Of a stretch of DNA of 64,000 nt, positions 1 through 12,000 are shown piece after piece (positions within the stretch are counted from its first letter, which is position 1; each line of letters opens with the position of its first letter). The DNA lies in the NCBI GenBank assembly GCA_029204045.2, contig CM055063.1, forward strand, positions 30,490,810 through 30,554,809, read 5' to 3'. The DNA comes from Tillandsia leiboldiana. Taxonomy: Eukaryota; Streptophyta; Magnoliopsida; Poales; Bromeliaceae. The position numbers and the translations under genes are program-made. The notes beneath the pieces are model-generated. The model was not told where the DNA came from, made no database searches, and saw only the letters and a list, made by a program, of their open reading frames with translations.

Positions 1-345
1 ACCGCGCGGCAGGGGCCGCCGCGTGGGGCTGCGGGCAGGCAGCACGCCGCGCGGCAGGGGCCGCCGCGATGGGCTGCCCTCAGGCGCGCCGCGCGGGCTG
101 GTGCCGCGCGGGCTGCCTGCAGGCAGCGCGCCGCACGGCAGGTCCGCCGCGCGGGGCTGCCCGCAGGCAGCGCGCCGCGCGGCTGGGCGCCGCGCGGGGC
201 TGCCCGCAGGCAGCTCGCCGCGCGGGCTGGTGCCGCGCGGGGCCGCCCGCAGTCGAGCTGCGCCACGCTGGTTGGGGCCGCGCGGGGCCGTTCGTAGGAG
301 GTGTGCGCGCCGCACGGGTTGGTGCCGTGCGGGGAACTTCGCCGC
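1..345. repeat. CGCGCGG-rich block of the GY-B LTR
   Basis: Imperfect repeats of CCGCGCGG and GCCGCGCGG with very high CpG density. The same kind of block sits at the same LTR position in every GY-B LTR here. All six frames stay open by composition, giving Arg/Ala/Pro-rich translations that I do not regard as proteins. Confidence 0.85.
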
Positions 346-1293
346 GCGGAGTATTGAGGTCGCGTGGGTTTTTTCGTCTTCTGTTTTGAGTCGACGTTGG
401 CATTTTGGTTATCTAATCTTAGCCATTATTGTTCCTCCAGGGGTGCGGGACGTGGTAGACTCGACAGGCACGCGGTCGCGGACGGGTTGAACGCCGGTCG
501 TCACACAAGGTGGGTACAATTTCTAGGGTCAGTTGGAAAAGGGTGTAGGTGATATAAATTGCATGTTTGGGCAAAGGTGAAAAATAAAGTGATTACTTGT
601 TTATAATGCTAACCCTGTTTACACTGGTTATTTATATAATTGATTATGAGGCTCGTGATTGCTACACGCACAGCAGCGGTTTGGCCACCGCAAGGTTGTG
701 CTTTTCCGGAAATCTGGTACGTTGACCCGTGTACCCCACGTGATGGTGACGTAATGGGGGCCCTCGTGGATGGGGGGTGTGAGCGGTGATGCCGAGGCGG
801 GTGCTCGGTGGCCGAGGTAGGTGCTCGGCGGGGTTTTCGAGGCAGGTGCTCGGTGTGGTTGCCGGGGGAGGTGCCCAGTTTGGTTTGCACAGGGTTCTTC
901 ACTGTTAGTTGCACGTTGAGGAGGGCGGTTGCTCTGGTTTTACAGTGGTTTGCCTTACTTTCAGCTCTTATTGCATTTACATTTTATTTCTGGTCACTGA
1001 CTTCCCACTCCGTGACAGGTTCGTCCATGGGCGAGTGCTAGGGCGTTGGTGAGGCCGTGCGAGTGGTCTTCTAGCCCTTTTGGGGCTGCAGACTTTGACT
1101 TATTCTCTCCTCGTTCATTTCATTACTCATAGTAGCTAGTTGTGGATCGCGATACCCTCGTGGGATCGATGTGGATGTTGGGCTATTTTATAACTCTTTT
1201 GGATGGGTGTTTGTTCTTACTTCTTTGCTTGGCCGCTTTCAAACTCCAAACAAGATACAAGGAAACTGTTGTGAAAACTGTTTTAAAAATATG

Positions 1294-1378
1294 GGTGCCG
1301 TGTGGGCACCGTTTTCAAATTCTGTGGATTTATGGATTTCGAAATGACTTTGTAAAACCCGGGTGTCGTGTGGGCACC
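1294..1378 (+). other. Twin GTGYC hairpins in the GY-B LTR
   Basis: Two short inverted repeats: GGTGCC-GTGTG-GGCACC at 1294-1310 and GGTGTC-GTGTG-GGCACC at 1362-1378. Equivalent pairs occur in other GY-B LTRs (28608-28722, 39797-39908, 51006-51117) with compensating stem changes. Function unknown; an RNA structure in the transcribed LTR is one possibility. Confidence 0.7.
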
Positions 1379-2608
1379 GTTTTCAAAACCCTGCGGTTTT
1401 ATCCTTTCAAAATTAGTCGGCCTCCTTATTACTTATGGAAAAATGGCTGTATGTGCTTGTGTCACGCCCCGGGGTCGAAACTGCGACCCGGGCCCGCCAA
1501 ACAGATCCGCCACCTATGCCAACCCGCATAGGCGAAGCGTCCTACCTGCAAGAAAAGTACTATAACTAAACAGATATCAGAGCTATAAATGAAAATCTGC
1601 TGTAACTAAAATCAATCACTGTACAACTGGAAATGAAACAACACCGTCTGCCTCCCAAAAATAATAATAATACAATATCCTCAAGTACAAGCTCTAAACC
1701 CAACCGGGAGGTAACCCCAATATATACAACAGTGTACAGTCTCTCAATACAAAATATCCTCACTACAATAGTCTCTCAAAAGAGGAAAAAGAAACAACTA
1801 AACTACAGATGATCTCCTCTGAAGGGTACCGCTACTCTCCAACGCCGGGTAGGGATCTAGCTCGCGACTCCCTTGCCACGATCAACAACCGCAGAGCCGG
1901 CCACACCTGCTAAGACTCTGCACAACCAAAGAGAGGAGAGAAAAAGGGGGGGAAAAACCCCCAAAGGGTGTGAGAACTACTCCAAAAAGGGAGTTCTCAG
2001 TGGGTACCACCGCCAGACCCGACGGTCTGCCCACCAAGTCCTCAAGAGACAAAAACTAACCCAAGTCATAAGACTGAAATGAGTAAGTTGGAGACTATCA
2101 ACAGCTACCCTGCCCCTAACTAAAGGCAAAAAGGGGGAGAACCAAACAGTGGTATGCAACCACTAGCACATGAAGTGCACCATCGACCCAATCGAGCTGA
2201 CTGCCACACCTGGTCCAGTCAAACCTGCGCCCACCTACAACCACCTCCCGCTGACGGGCAGGAATTACGTAGGGTGTCCAAACGGACTAACTCGCTATCG
2301 AGTAGAGGATCATGCAGGCTATGGTCAAAATCCACGCTCTCTCTCAGAACGGATAGAATCATGATGCTCAACCTCTCACACAGCGGTCAAAGTACTCGCA
2401 ACAACACGGGACCACCGTCAACCAGACGGCTCTCAACAATACAAGCACTGATCTAAACTCAACTACCAGTCTGCACTCGGCCCCCAGGCACGAGTGTAAC
2501 AATAAAAGTATTTGACCGAAATAAACTCAATCGAATGAACCGATATAAAACCCGGTACTGCCTGCTCTGTCACCAATCTCTCGAACTCAGTATATCCACT
2601 GTCCAAAT

Positions 2609-2671
2609 GACCGGAACCCAACACGGTCTGACCGGCACCCGACACGGTCTGACCGGAACCCAACACGGTCT
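2609..2671. repeat. Three 21-bp tandem repeats in the LARD-A1 LTR
   Basis: Three units of a 21-mer beginning GACCGGAACCCAACACG. The middle unit differs slightly. The same array is at 10159-10221 in the other LTR. Confidence 0.85.
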
Positions 2672-4550
2672 GAAGCCTACTCCGGAGCGGCACTCGAGGG
2701 GAGCTACCCACACGAGTAAAGCATCTCAGTCATCAACATCAACAGTATCTCGAAACAGCAGGACTTGATCATCAATCAGATCAAAGTGGGAAAACTCAAC
2801 CACCAAGGAAAGACCCGACCTCAATCGGATGCAACTAAACGATAAGTGGGAAACTCCATCCACTAGGGAAAACCGACACCCAAATCTGGTGCATAGAAAA
2901 ACATCCGGTCAACCGCCCAATATCCGCGGTTGCCGCAAAGCCCCGCAACTAAACCAACCTGTCCCAGACACGAAGTCCCGACTACACTACCCAGACCCCC
3001 TGCTCGAACCCGAGCAACACTGACCACCTGACTAACAAGAAGGAGAAGGGAAAAGCATGGTTTCTCCTAAGTCAAGTTCCAATAAGTAGTGCAGCAGTAA
3101 AAGATGGCCTAACTACATGACCATACAAGCATGCAATGTCCTCAAGGAAATAAAGGGGGTAAAGCATAATAACAGTTCCTTTAGGAATAAGCAACATGCC
3201 GGAATCCCAAAACTAGATCTGTCCACAACTCAGGGTTCATTAATAGAATGATCATAATAACTCCTCAGAGTACAAATCCGCACATAGCTACGAAATCCTG
3301 TCCCAAATCATAATCCAACCACAAGAAAGGCTATGTGCTAACATGGCATGTTATATAATTTCATAGGGTAACATTATCCTAGGTAAGCTTACACTAGTCA
3401 TCACATAGATGTCCAAGTCATGCAAGTCCTCAGTATACCTCATAAATACTATTCTTGCAATCATTTATACCAATATCAATAACAAGCTTACCTACTTACC
3501 AATATAAACTATGTACCCTACACATGCGTGCATCAGTCATAGAGGGGTGACATCCCCACAAGTGGACTTATACTTGCCACAACATAAACATTGCCTTAAA
3601 CAATTACTGATAATAAGCTCACCCACCTGAAGCGCTTAACCCAAGGCAAACCTGAAGTCGGTGAAGTGGGTAGACGCCCGCGGTCCAAAATCTGCCAACA
3701 AAACACCCTCGGTACAAGTCGCGCAAGCCTTGGCTCCAAACAGCTGAAAACACCCCTGAGTACAACAATAAGGCTTAACATTACACTTTTATTCCAAAAT
3801 TAACCAAACATACACCATCTGAAAACCAGTCCCAAAGCCGCACATATTTCACCTGCTGCAAGTGCCCAGAAAAATCCAATAAAAATACCACAGTAATCCT
3901 CGCGTCGATACCTTCGAAACGAGTACCTGCACGTCCAATTCCGAGCTTCCTACACTGAGAAACAATTCCGACAAGGGAACCACCCCGAATCAAACTACAC
4001 TCAAAAACTGTAGCAACAATTACTGTTCACAGATAATCTTCACCTTCGAGAAATATTCAGAAAATTCCAAGAAAATTTGGGCATATTCCTCGTGAAGTGT
4101 AGATGCAAATCGCCTCTTGAATCGCCCCAATCCGATGCCTGTGCGCGAAGATATCACCAAAACACCGCGCCGCTGTCCCAGAACTCCGCCCAGAAAAAGG
4201 GGTTACAAGATGATCCGAAAGACCCATGAAAAACTCGGAATGGGAAAGACCAGTAAACATGGGAAACATAGCCCTACCTGTCGTGAAGCCAACGGCGCAA
4301 GAATCACTGAAAAAGGTGCTCGGGGTAAGCCGGGGGAGTCCTCGCACCAAAATGCGACGAAGAAGACCACAAACGAACGAGCGTCGCACCGCGCCGTAAA
4401 AATAGAAACCTCGATAAGCGTGCCACCAAAAATCCCAAAACTTTGCAGGAAGATGCAGACAAACTAGGGGATCAACTTTGCTGAAGGCACCCCGGCGAGA
4501 AGAGGCTCGGAAATGGCGGAAAAAGGGAGAAGAAGAGAGCTCGGATCGCC

Positions 4551-5456
4551 TTTTATAGGCTGCAGAAACAAATGGGAAAATACCGGTTATGTCCCAATTT
4601 CCGGGCGCATGCCACTTTCGGGCGCGTACTGTAGCAGCCCGAAAATCCCAAAGGCGCGCACTGTAGCAGCCCGGAAGTCCCCTGGGCCTCCACGTCGCCC
4701 GCCAAACAGGCGACAGCCGCACCCGCCGCACGCGTCGCGCCACGTGGCCACCCGCGGACGACGACACGTGGCACGCTCCCCGGTCAACGCCCGCCTGCCG
4801 CGCCCACGTGCCCGCCTGACGCCGCCGCCTGCCACCCTGCCGCGCACAGTAGACCCACCAATAGGAGAACGCCACGTGTCATGCCACTTCCTAGTGAACC
4901 TGGTGCACGAAATCATGTGGACCGAACCAATGCAAACCTGCCACGTGTCCAAGCCCGGTGCACCGTAAACCCTGAGCCATCCCGAAACTGCGTAGACCAA
5001 CCGCCGTGAACCCACCTCTAGGATGATGCCACGTGTTACCCCCCGGTCCACCGTGCGCCCCGCACTCCCCCGTAGACCGCGCCCCGCGGACCGGCCCACT
5101 CCTGAGCCGCCACGCGTCCAGCCCCCGGTGCACGCCTGCCGCGTGGACCGGGCGGCCCGCGCCTCCGTCCGCCGCGCTGCCGGCGGCCGCTCCGCCGCTG
5201 CCGCCGCCGCCGGAAACACTGTTCCGGCGTGAACAGTGTCCGGTGCTCAAAAATGACAAGTGGGTAGTCCGTTTTAACCGTTTTCGCGCGCTGAATCCGA
5301 ATTTGATGTCCATTTCGCCAAATTCCAACTCCAAAATTTGCCGAAGGCATCCGGAAAGGTAATCCTTGGTCCAAACTTCGCGCTGAGTCCAAATTTAATA
5401 TCCACTTCGCGCGAAACCACTTCTAACGATCCGACGGAGTCCAATGATCACCCACG
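4551..5456 (-). promoter_or_regulatory. LARD-A1 3' LTR promoter: TATA box and G-box cluster
   Basis: Read on the minus strand, CTATAAAA (4558-4551) is preceded upstream by seven CACGTG palindromes at about 4740, 4765, 4804, 4872, 4941, 5029 and 5452. Several are in GCCACGTGTC context, the classic plant G-box/ABRE core bound by bZIP and bHLH factors. The identical arrangement in the 5' LTR (TATA 12101-12108) would drive the element. Other LARD-A LTRs here have the same layout. A stress- or light-responsive role is inference. Confidence 0.7.
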
Positions 5457-5585
5457 TGATCCATTAAACACACTGAGCCCAACACTAATGCCCAATTGGG
5501 GCACAAATCCCACCAACACGCCACCTAGGCCTCCGGGAGCTGTAGATGATCCAGTAATCTCGACGTGGGGATCAAGGTCCTCACA

Positions 5586-5597
5586 TCCTCCCCCACT
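5586..5597 (-). other. LARD-A1 polypurine tract
   Basis: Directly inside the 3' LTR the minus strand reads AGTGGGGGAGGA, then the TGTGAGG LTR start. This is the expected primer for plus-strand DNA synthesis. Confidence 0.88.
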
Positions 5598-5914
5598 AAG
5601 AAAAGTTTCGTCCTCGAAACTAACTCAAATCCCCCAAGGGTCCCACATACCACGGGTAGGTATCCATCAATAACGCCTCCAGCTCCCGAAACATCGCTCA
5701 CTCCCCGTGATTACTTCCCAACAACAACAACAAGTACGGCATGGCCCGACATGCGATTTTCTCATCTCTCGAGCCAGAAATCGCAACGGGCGTCCCTCGT
5801 ACTCCAACAATCACAGATCTCGGAAGGGGCAAGTCAATCACGGGCGAGGGATCCAAAAGCAAAACACTCCAGAGCTGAGACGTGAAACAATACAGAGGCC
5901 CCCCCTCAAGAGCC

Positions 5915-5931
5915 GGGGGGGGGGGGGGGGG
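5915..5931 (+). repeat. 17-base guanine run
   Basis: An uninterrupted run of 17 G follows C-rich sequence (5900-5905) inside the LARD-A1 interior. Such runs are length-unstable and error-prone in sequencing, and can form G-quadruplexes. Confidence 0.85.
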
Positions 5932-8900
5932 AAACAGAATAATCAACAGCGCAACACGCCCCAAACCACCTCCTGGTGTCTACTCAACCAGGATCACCCG
6001 AAGTATACCCACAGATTCATCTTATGAGGAAAAGGATCCAATAAGCTGGGGCCTTCACTCGGTCACTTCCGATCCAAAATCACCCGAGTGGCCTACTCAA
6101 CCACGAGCTACCCTCAAAAGGGATCCTCATGAGACACAATCTCAAGCCACGGTTGGACACTCAACAAGCCAACATAACTCCAACGGACCCACGGGTCGAA
6201 AAGATGCCCTGACGGGGACCAAACCGTCAGTGAACGGGAGGGAAAACTGGCTCGAAAGGCGATCAAAATGCGGAGGCTCAAACTCGCGGTCAAAAATCCC
6301 AAATCAGCAACAACAATCCGCGAAAATCCCACTCAAGATGCTGAGTAATCAGAACTGATAGCCAAGCAGGCATGGCCTACGCCCAGGTATAACAATCCAA
6401 GCTGGAAATAAAGGACGTACTGAAAGGCTCAACTGTGGAATCCAAGCTGCCTGCAAAACAGCGGTTCATCTTGCCCCAACTCTCATAGGGTTGGACTAAA
6501 GAAGTGTGGACCGAAGATCCACCCACGGTAACTCTACCGCCGTAATGGGAGGCATCACCAAAACACACAATTCCATCTCCCAACACAGGAAACACTAGCA
6601 TTGGCGCTAATACCAGTCACATTATCCATTGGCCATGCTCCCCCCCCCCGGCACCGCCAAGTCTAGAAGCTTCTCACCTCAAGAATGAAAGTTGGTCTCA
6701 GTCAACTTGAATAACATCCACTTGGTCGGGTTCCACCGCCGTCCCTACGGCTCGAACAAAGCGACCCAAGAAGGTATGCTTCTGCAGCTGCCACTTGTAC
6801 TTCAATAACTTGGCATACCGCTTCATCCACACGGGCATGATAGCACATCCACAAAGCGCTCCTCGTACTCCAAGTCACTCTGGGAGCAAATCAAAATATC
6901 ATCGGGAAAACACCACTCCCAGTCCGTCCAAGTACAACTGGGACCTACTATTCCTCAGATCTTGAAATCCACAGGGCAATCGTCATTCCATTGGCCTCAC
7001 TAACAACTCATAATGCCCCCACCGCGTCCAAAACGCCTCCTAGGCGAAGTCCTCAGCTGTCTAACACCAAGTGGGTACTCGCATCATACACCAACTGCCG
7101 AAGTACAACTCCATCATAAGGTCCTAGATACCCTAAAAGGACCCTCACATTCGTGTATCAACGATGTGGCATCACCACCGTATACCAACGGCGTGGCACT
7201 AGGTCAAACAGACCCCTCGATCCGTCGGACCCTGCAACAGTGCCAAGGCTCTCTCTCAGCTCTACCGGCGATATCCAATGAGGTGCCGTCCAGGGTGGCG
7301 CGGTTCCTCGAACCACGTCAAACGCAATCTCTATCTCCCTAACCGGCGGCATTACCAACGACTAAGGTGAAATCACACCCGGGATCTCATGGGAAACAGA
7401 GATATCCATGAGTCCCGGTGCCGCCGCAAGCACCTCTCACTCTCCCGCTAAAACCAGAGTGCTCTAACAACCTCAACGAGCAAGCCTCCAATTGCCCGCC
7501 TTGCCGAAGATCAAAAGTCCTCTCTTGCCGCAGTCGAACATCCTGTGGCATAGTGCCCAACAATCTCTAGCATAAGGTCAAAACACCTAATTGCTATAAT
7601 TTCCAATAATTCTGCCGGTAACTCGCGGTCTCGGCCGCACTGGACATGATCCAAAAGCCTCCTCCACGTGCACAACAACAACAGGAACCTGTACCTCTAG
7701 TGCACGTGGTAACAAATCTGCCTCTAACCCATGTAAGAGTGGAACATGCTCTAACTCCGACTACCGTGGTGAAATCCCACCTGCGACACTCAATCCACTA
7801 CCGGGGCACCCTCACATCGGGCGGCACAGATTCATCCGCTCAAAGCAAGTGGTTGTCGCTCAATCTGCCTGAAAATCAGGGCTATCACTAGGAAGCACGA
7901 CCTCTGTCTCTGATCACATTGAGGCGACGAACAAAATCCTCCGCAGATAACAAATCCACGCCATCGCTGCGCCACTCAAATAAAATACCGACGTCGCCTT
8001 CGGGGTCCACCCGACCTCTGACATCTCGGGAATTCGTCATCCAAGAAAAGAAAATTAGTCATGCCCCTGCCGGCCAATCTGTCCTCCATCATCCGGCGCC
8101 AAGCGCCAAAATCCAGAACTCACCTCTGGCGGCAGATCTCTGCCCAAAGGAACTGCAATGCCACGCTCCATACAAAATGCCTGCTCCAACGAGGCGTCTA
8201 AATCTACAATGGAGGGACTGAATAACAGAAAGGTGTCCTGGCGCAATCCACTCCCAGTCTCATATATCCTATGCGCCTCGTCCCTCGAATCTGGAGCGCG
8301 CAGTTCAACAACTGCATACACTCACAAGCACAGGGAGGCTCTCAATTAATCACTCCATCACCACCAGCCGCGACTCTGCCTCCAAAGGCTCCAAACTCAA
8401 TCTTACGAGTCGGGGTGGTTCATCTGCCAAATATGGCTCAATAAGTCGATCATGTCCTACAGCTCACCAGCTGTCAACCATCCACCCTGCCTCGGTGTCT
8501 CGACACTAAACCTTGGCACAGAGGGGGCTACTCAGTGCTCCGGCAACTGTGCCACCAAGACCAGCTGCTCCCACAGCCGCTGATAAGCCTCTGACAATCC
8601 TGTCATCTGGGTCCGGGGTTCTCTGACCTCAATCCAGGTATCCGGCCCAAAACCAACTGCTCAAGCTCAACCGCTATGACAGGATGCACACGGGTCAAAA
8701 CCCAGCGTCGGGGAGACACCGCTCGCCACGACGAAACAACAAAACAGCACACAACAACACTCGACCCAATCCAGCGAAAGTCTAAAGCATGTCACCCGTT
8801 CCACAGCATTATGTTGTCTGCAGCCAACATAATTACTTAGGAGAATAAACATGCCAATCACTCCTCCCGTCCCCTGGGAGAGGTATAAAACTCAATCAGG

Positions 8901-8987
8901 ACTCTCGCAAAATCACGACTCTCACAAAGTCAACCAAGGGTCAAACCATAAGCCTAGGGTTTCTAAGTCCACCATGACCTACAACCT

Positions 8988-9009
8988 AGGCTCTGATACC
9001 ACTCTAATC
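8988..9009 (-). other. LARD-A1 primer-binding site (tRNA-iMet)
   Basis: The minus strand immediately after the 5' LTR reads GATTAGAG then TGGTATCAGAGCC, complementary to the 3' end of plant initiator methionine tRNA. This marks 9010-13134 as the 5' LTR. Confidence 0.92.
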
Positions 9010-12000
9010 TGTCACGCCCCGGGGTCGAAACTGCGACCCGGGCCCGCCAAACAGATCCGCCACCTATGCCAACCCGCATAGGCGAAGCGTCCTACCTGCA
9101 AGAAAAGTACTATAACTAAACAGATATCAGAGCTATAAATGAAAATCTGCTGTAACTAAAATCAATCACTGTACAACTGGAAATGAAACAACACCGTCTG
9201 CCTCCCAAAAATAATAATAATACAATATCCTCAAGTACAAGCTCTAAACCCAACCGGGAGGTAACCCCAATATATACAACAGTGTACAGTCTCTCAATAC
9301 AAAATATCCTCACTACAATAGTCTCTCAAAAGAGGAAAAAGAAACAACTAAACTACAGATGATCTCCTCTGAAGGGTACCGCTACTCTCCAACGCCGGGT
9401 AGGGATCTAGCTCGCGACTCCCTCGCCACGATCAACAACCGCAGAGCCGGCCACACCTGCTAAGACTCTGCACAACCAAAGAGAGGAGAGAAAAAGGGGG
9501 GGAAAAACCCCCAAAGGGTGTGAGAACTACTCCAAAAAGGGAGTTCTCAGTGGGTACCACCGCCAGACCCGACGGTCTGCCCACCAAGTCCTCAAGAGAC
9601 AAAAACTAACCCAAGTCATAAGACTGAAATGAGTAAGTTGGAGACTATCAACAGCTACCCTGCCCCTAACTAAAGGCAAAAAGGGGGAGAACCAAACAGT
9701 GGTATGCAACCACTAGCACATGAAGTGCACCATCGACCCAATCGAGCTGACTGCCACACCTGGTCCAGTCAAACCTGCGCCCACCTACAACCACCTCCCG
9801 CTGACGGGCAGGAATTACGTAGGGTGTCCAAACGGACTAACTCGCTATCGAGTAGAGGATCATGCAGGCTATGGTCAAAATCCACGCTCTCTCTCAGAAC
9901 GGATAGAATCATGATGCTCAACCTCTCACACAGCGGTCAAAGTACTCGCAACAATACGGGACCACCGTCAACCAGACGGCTCTCAACAATACAAGCACTG
10001 ATCTAAACTCAACTACCAGTCTGCACTCGGCCCCCAGGCACGAGTGTAACAATAAAAGTATTTGACCGAAATAAACTCAATCGAATGAACCGGTATAAAA
10101 CCCGGTACTGCCTGCTCTGTCACCAATCTCTCGAACTCAGTATATCCACTGTCCAAATGACCGGAACCCAACACGGTCTGACCGGCACCCGACACGGTCT
10201 GACCGGAACCCAACACGGTCTGAAGCCTACTCCGGAGCGGCACTCGAGGGGAGCTACCCACACGAGTAAAGCATCTCAGTCATCAACATCAACAGTATCT
10301 CGAAACAGCAGGACTTGATCATCAATCAGATCAAAGTGGGAAAACTCAACCACCAAGGAAAGACCCGACCTCAATCGGATGCAACTAAACGATAAGTGGG
10401 AAACTCCATCCACTAGGGAAAACCGACACCCAAATCTGGTGCATAGAAAAACATCCGGTCAACCGCCCAATATTCGCGGTTGCCGCAAAGCCCCGCAACT
10501 AAACCAACCTGTCCCAGACACGAAGTCCCGACTACACTACCCAGACCCCCTGCTCGAACCCGAGCAACACTGACCACCTGACTAACAAGAAGGAGAAGGG
10601 AAAAGCATGGTTTCTCCTAAGTCAAGTTCCAATAAGTAGTGCAGCAGTAAAAGATGGCCTAACTACATGACCATACAAGCATGCAATGTCCTCAAGGAAA
10701 TAAAGGGGGTAAAGCATAATAACAGTTCCTTTAGGAATAAGCAACATGCCGGAATCCCAAAACTAGATCTGTCCACAACTCAGGGTTCATTAATAGAATG
10801 ATCATAATAACTCCTCAGAGTACAAATCCGCACATAGCTACGAAATCCTGTCCCAAATCATAATCCAACCACAAGAAAGGCTATGTGCTAACATGGCATG
10901 TTATATAATTTCATAGGGTAACATTATCCTAGGTAAGCTTACACTAGTCATCACATAGATGTCCAAGTCATGCAAGTCCTCAGTATACCTCATAAATACT
11001 ATTCTTGCAATCATTTATACCAATATCAATAACAAGCTTACCTACTTACCAATATAAACTATGTACCCTACACATGCGTGCATCAGTCATAGAGGGGTGA
11101 CATCCCCACAAGTGGACTTATACTTGCCACAACATAAACATTGCCTTAAACAATTACTGATAATAAGCTCACCCACCTGAAGCGCTTAACCCAAGGCAAA
11201 CCTGAAGTCGGTGAAGTGGGTAGACGCCCGCGGTCCAAAATCTGCCAACAAAACACCCTCGGTACAAGTCGCGCAAGCCTTGGCTCCAAACAGCTGAAAA
11301 CACCCCTGAGTACAACAATAAGGCTTAACATTACACTTTTATTCCAAAATTAACCAAACATACACCATCTGAAAACCAGTCCCAAAGCCGCACATATTTC
11401 ACCTGCTGCAAGTGCCCAGAAAAATCCAATAAAAATACCACAGTAATCCTCGCGTCGATACCTTCGAAACGAGTACCTGTACGTCCAATTCCGAGCTTCC
11501 TACACTGAGAAACAATTCCGACAAGGGAACCACCCCGAATCAAACTACACTCAAAAACTGTAGCAACAATTACTGTTCACAGATAATCTTCACCTTCGAG
11601 AAATATTCAGAAAATTCCAAGAAAATTTGGGCATATTCCTCGTGAAGTGTAGATGCAAATCGCCTCTTGAATCGCCCCAATCCGATTACTGTGCGCGAAG
11701 ATATCACCAAAACACCGCGCCGCTGTCCCAGAACTCCGCCCAGAAAAAGGGGTTACAAGATGATCCGAAAGACCCATGAAAAACTCGGAATGGGAAAGAC
11801 CAGTAAACATGGGAAACATAGCCCTACCTGTCGTGAAGCCAACGGCGCAAGAATCACTGAAAAAGGTGCTCGGGGTAAGCCGGGGGAGTCCTCGCACCAA
11901 AACGCGACGAAGAAGACCACAAACGAACGAGCGTCGCGCCGCGCCGTAAAAATAGAAACCTCGATAAGCGTGCAACCAAAAATCCCAAAACTTTGCAGGA

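Larger units (their letters stand above)
1..1459 (+). mobile_element. GY-B gypsy LTR, left arm (cut by window start)
   Basis: Interior of a Ty3/gypsy LTR in sense orientation. It matches the complete GY-B LTRs at 39521-42628 and 50737-53221 (both reversed) in order: CGCGCGG block, segment with GTTGACCCGTGTACCCCAC, acceptor-like site ending GACAG at about 1019, and two GGTGNC-type hairpins. The LTR is interrupted at 1460 by LARD-A1 and resumes at 13140. No PBS follows its end at 13358, so it is a 3' LTR or a solo LTR. Its start lies before the window. The short frames across it are not genes. Confidence 0.8.
1460..5585 (-). repeat. LARD-A1 3' LTR
   Basis: 4,126 bp direct copy of 9010-13134, TG...CA bounded. 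In sense order (from 5585 down) it has a G-box-rich upstream region, a TATA box at 4551-4558, then about 3 kb of probable R/U5. A hairpin with stem CCTATGC/GCATAGG (1513-1532) lies near its 3' end. The longest minus frame (4057-4875) lies within the LTR, resembles no family I know and is probably spurious. Confidence 0.93.
5586..9009 (-). pseudogene. LARD-A1 interior with decayed gypsy pol
   Basis: The 3,424-bp interior has no intact gene. The minus-strand frame at 7158-7358 resembles the start of a gypsy reverse transcriptase domain (PPVREIEIAFDVV...GTAPP, compare the family pattern PPxREI-D-PGT). Further minus-strand traces near 6740-6960 fit the later RT palm and connection region, with many stops and frameshifts. 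No aspartic protease, RNase H or integrase motif is recognisable. The interior of A2 (33795-36418) is decayed in the same way, so the loss predates both insertions. Confidence 0.65.

Noticed and set aside
4057..4875. 272-codon minus frame conserved at 11607-12425
   Set aside because: Conservation is explained by its being in both LTRs of one young element. It spans the predicted TATA box and promoter, and resembles no known protein.
7013..8349. Plus-strand frames in the LARD-A1 interior
   Set aside because: The only protein-like similarity is on the minus strand (gypsy RT); the plus frames are shadows.
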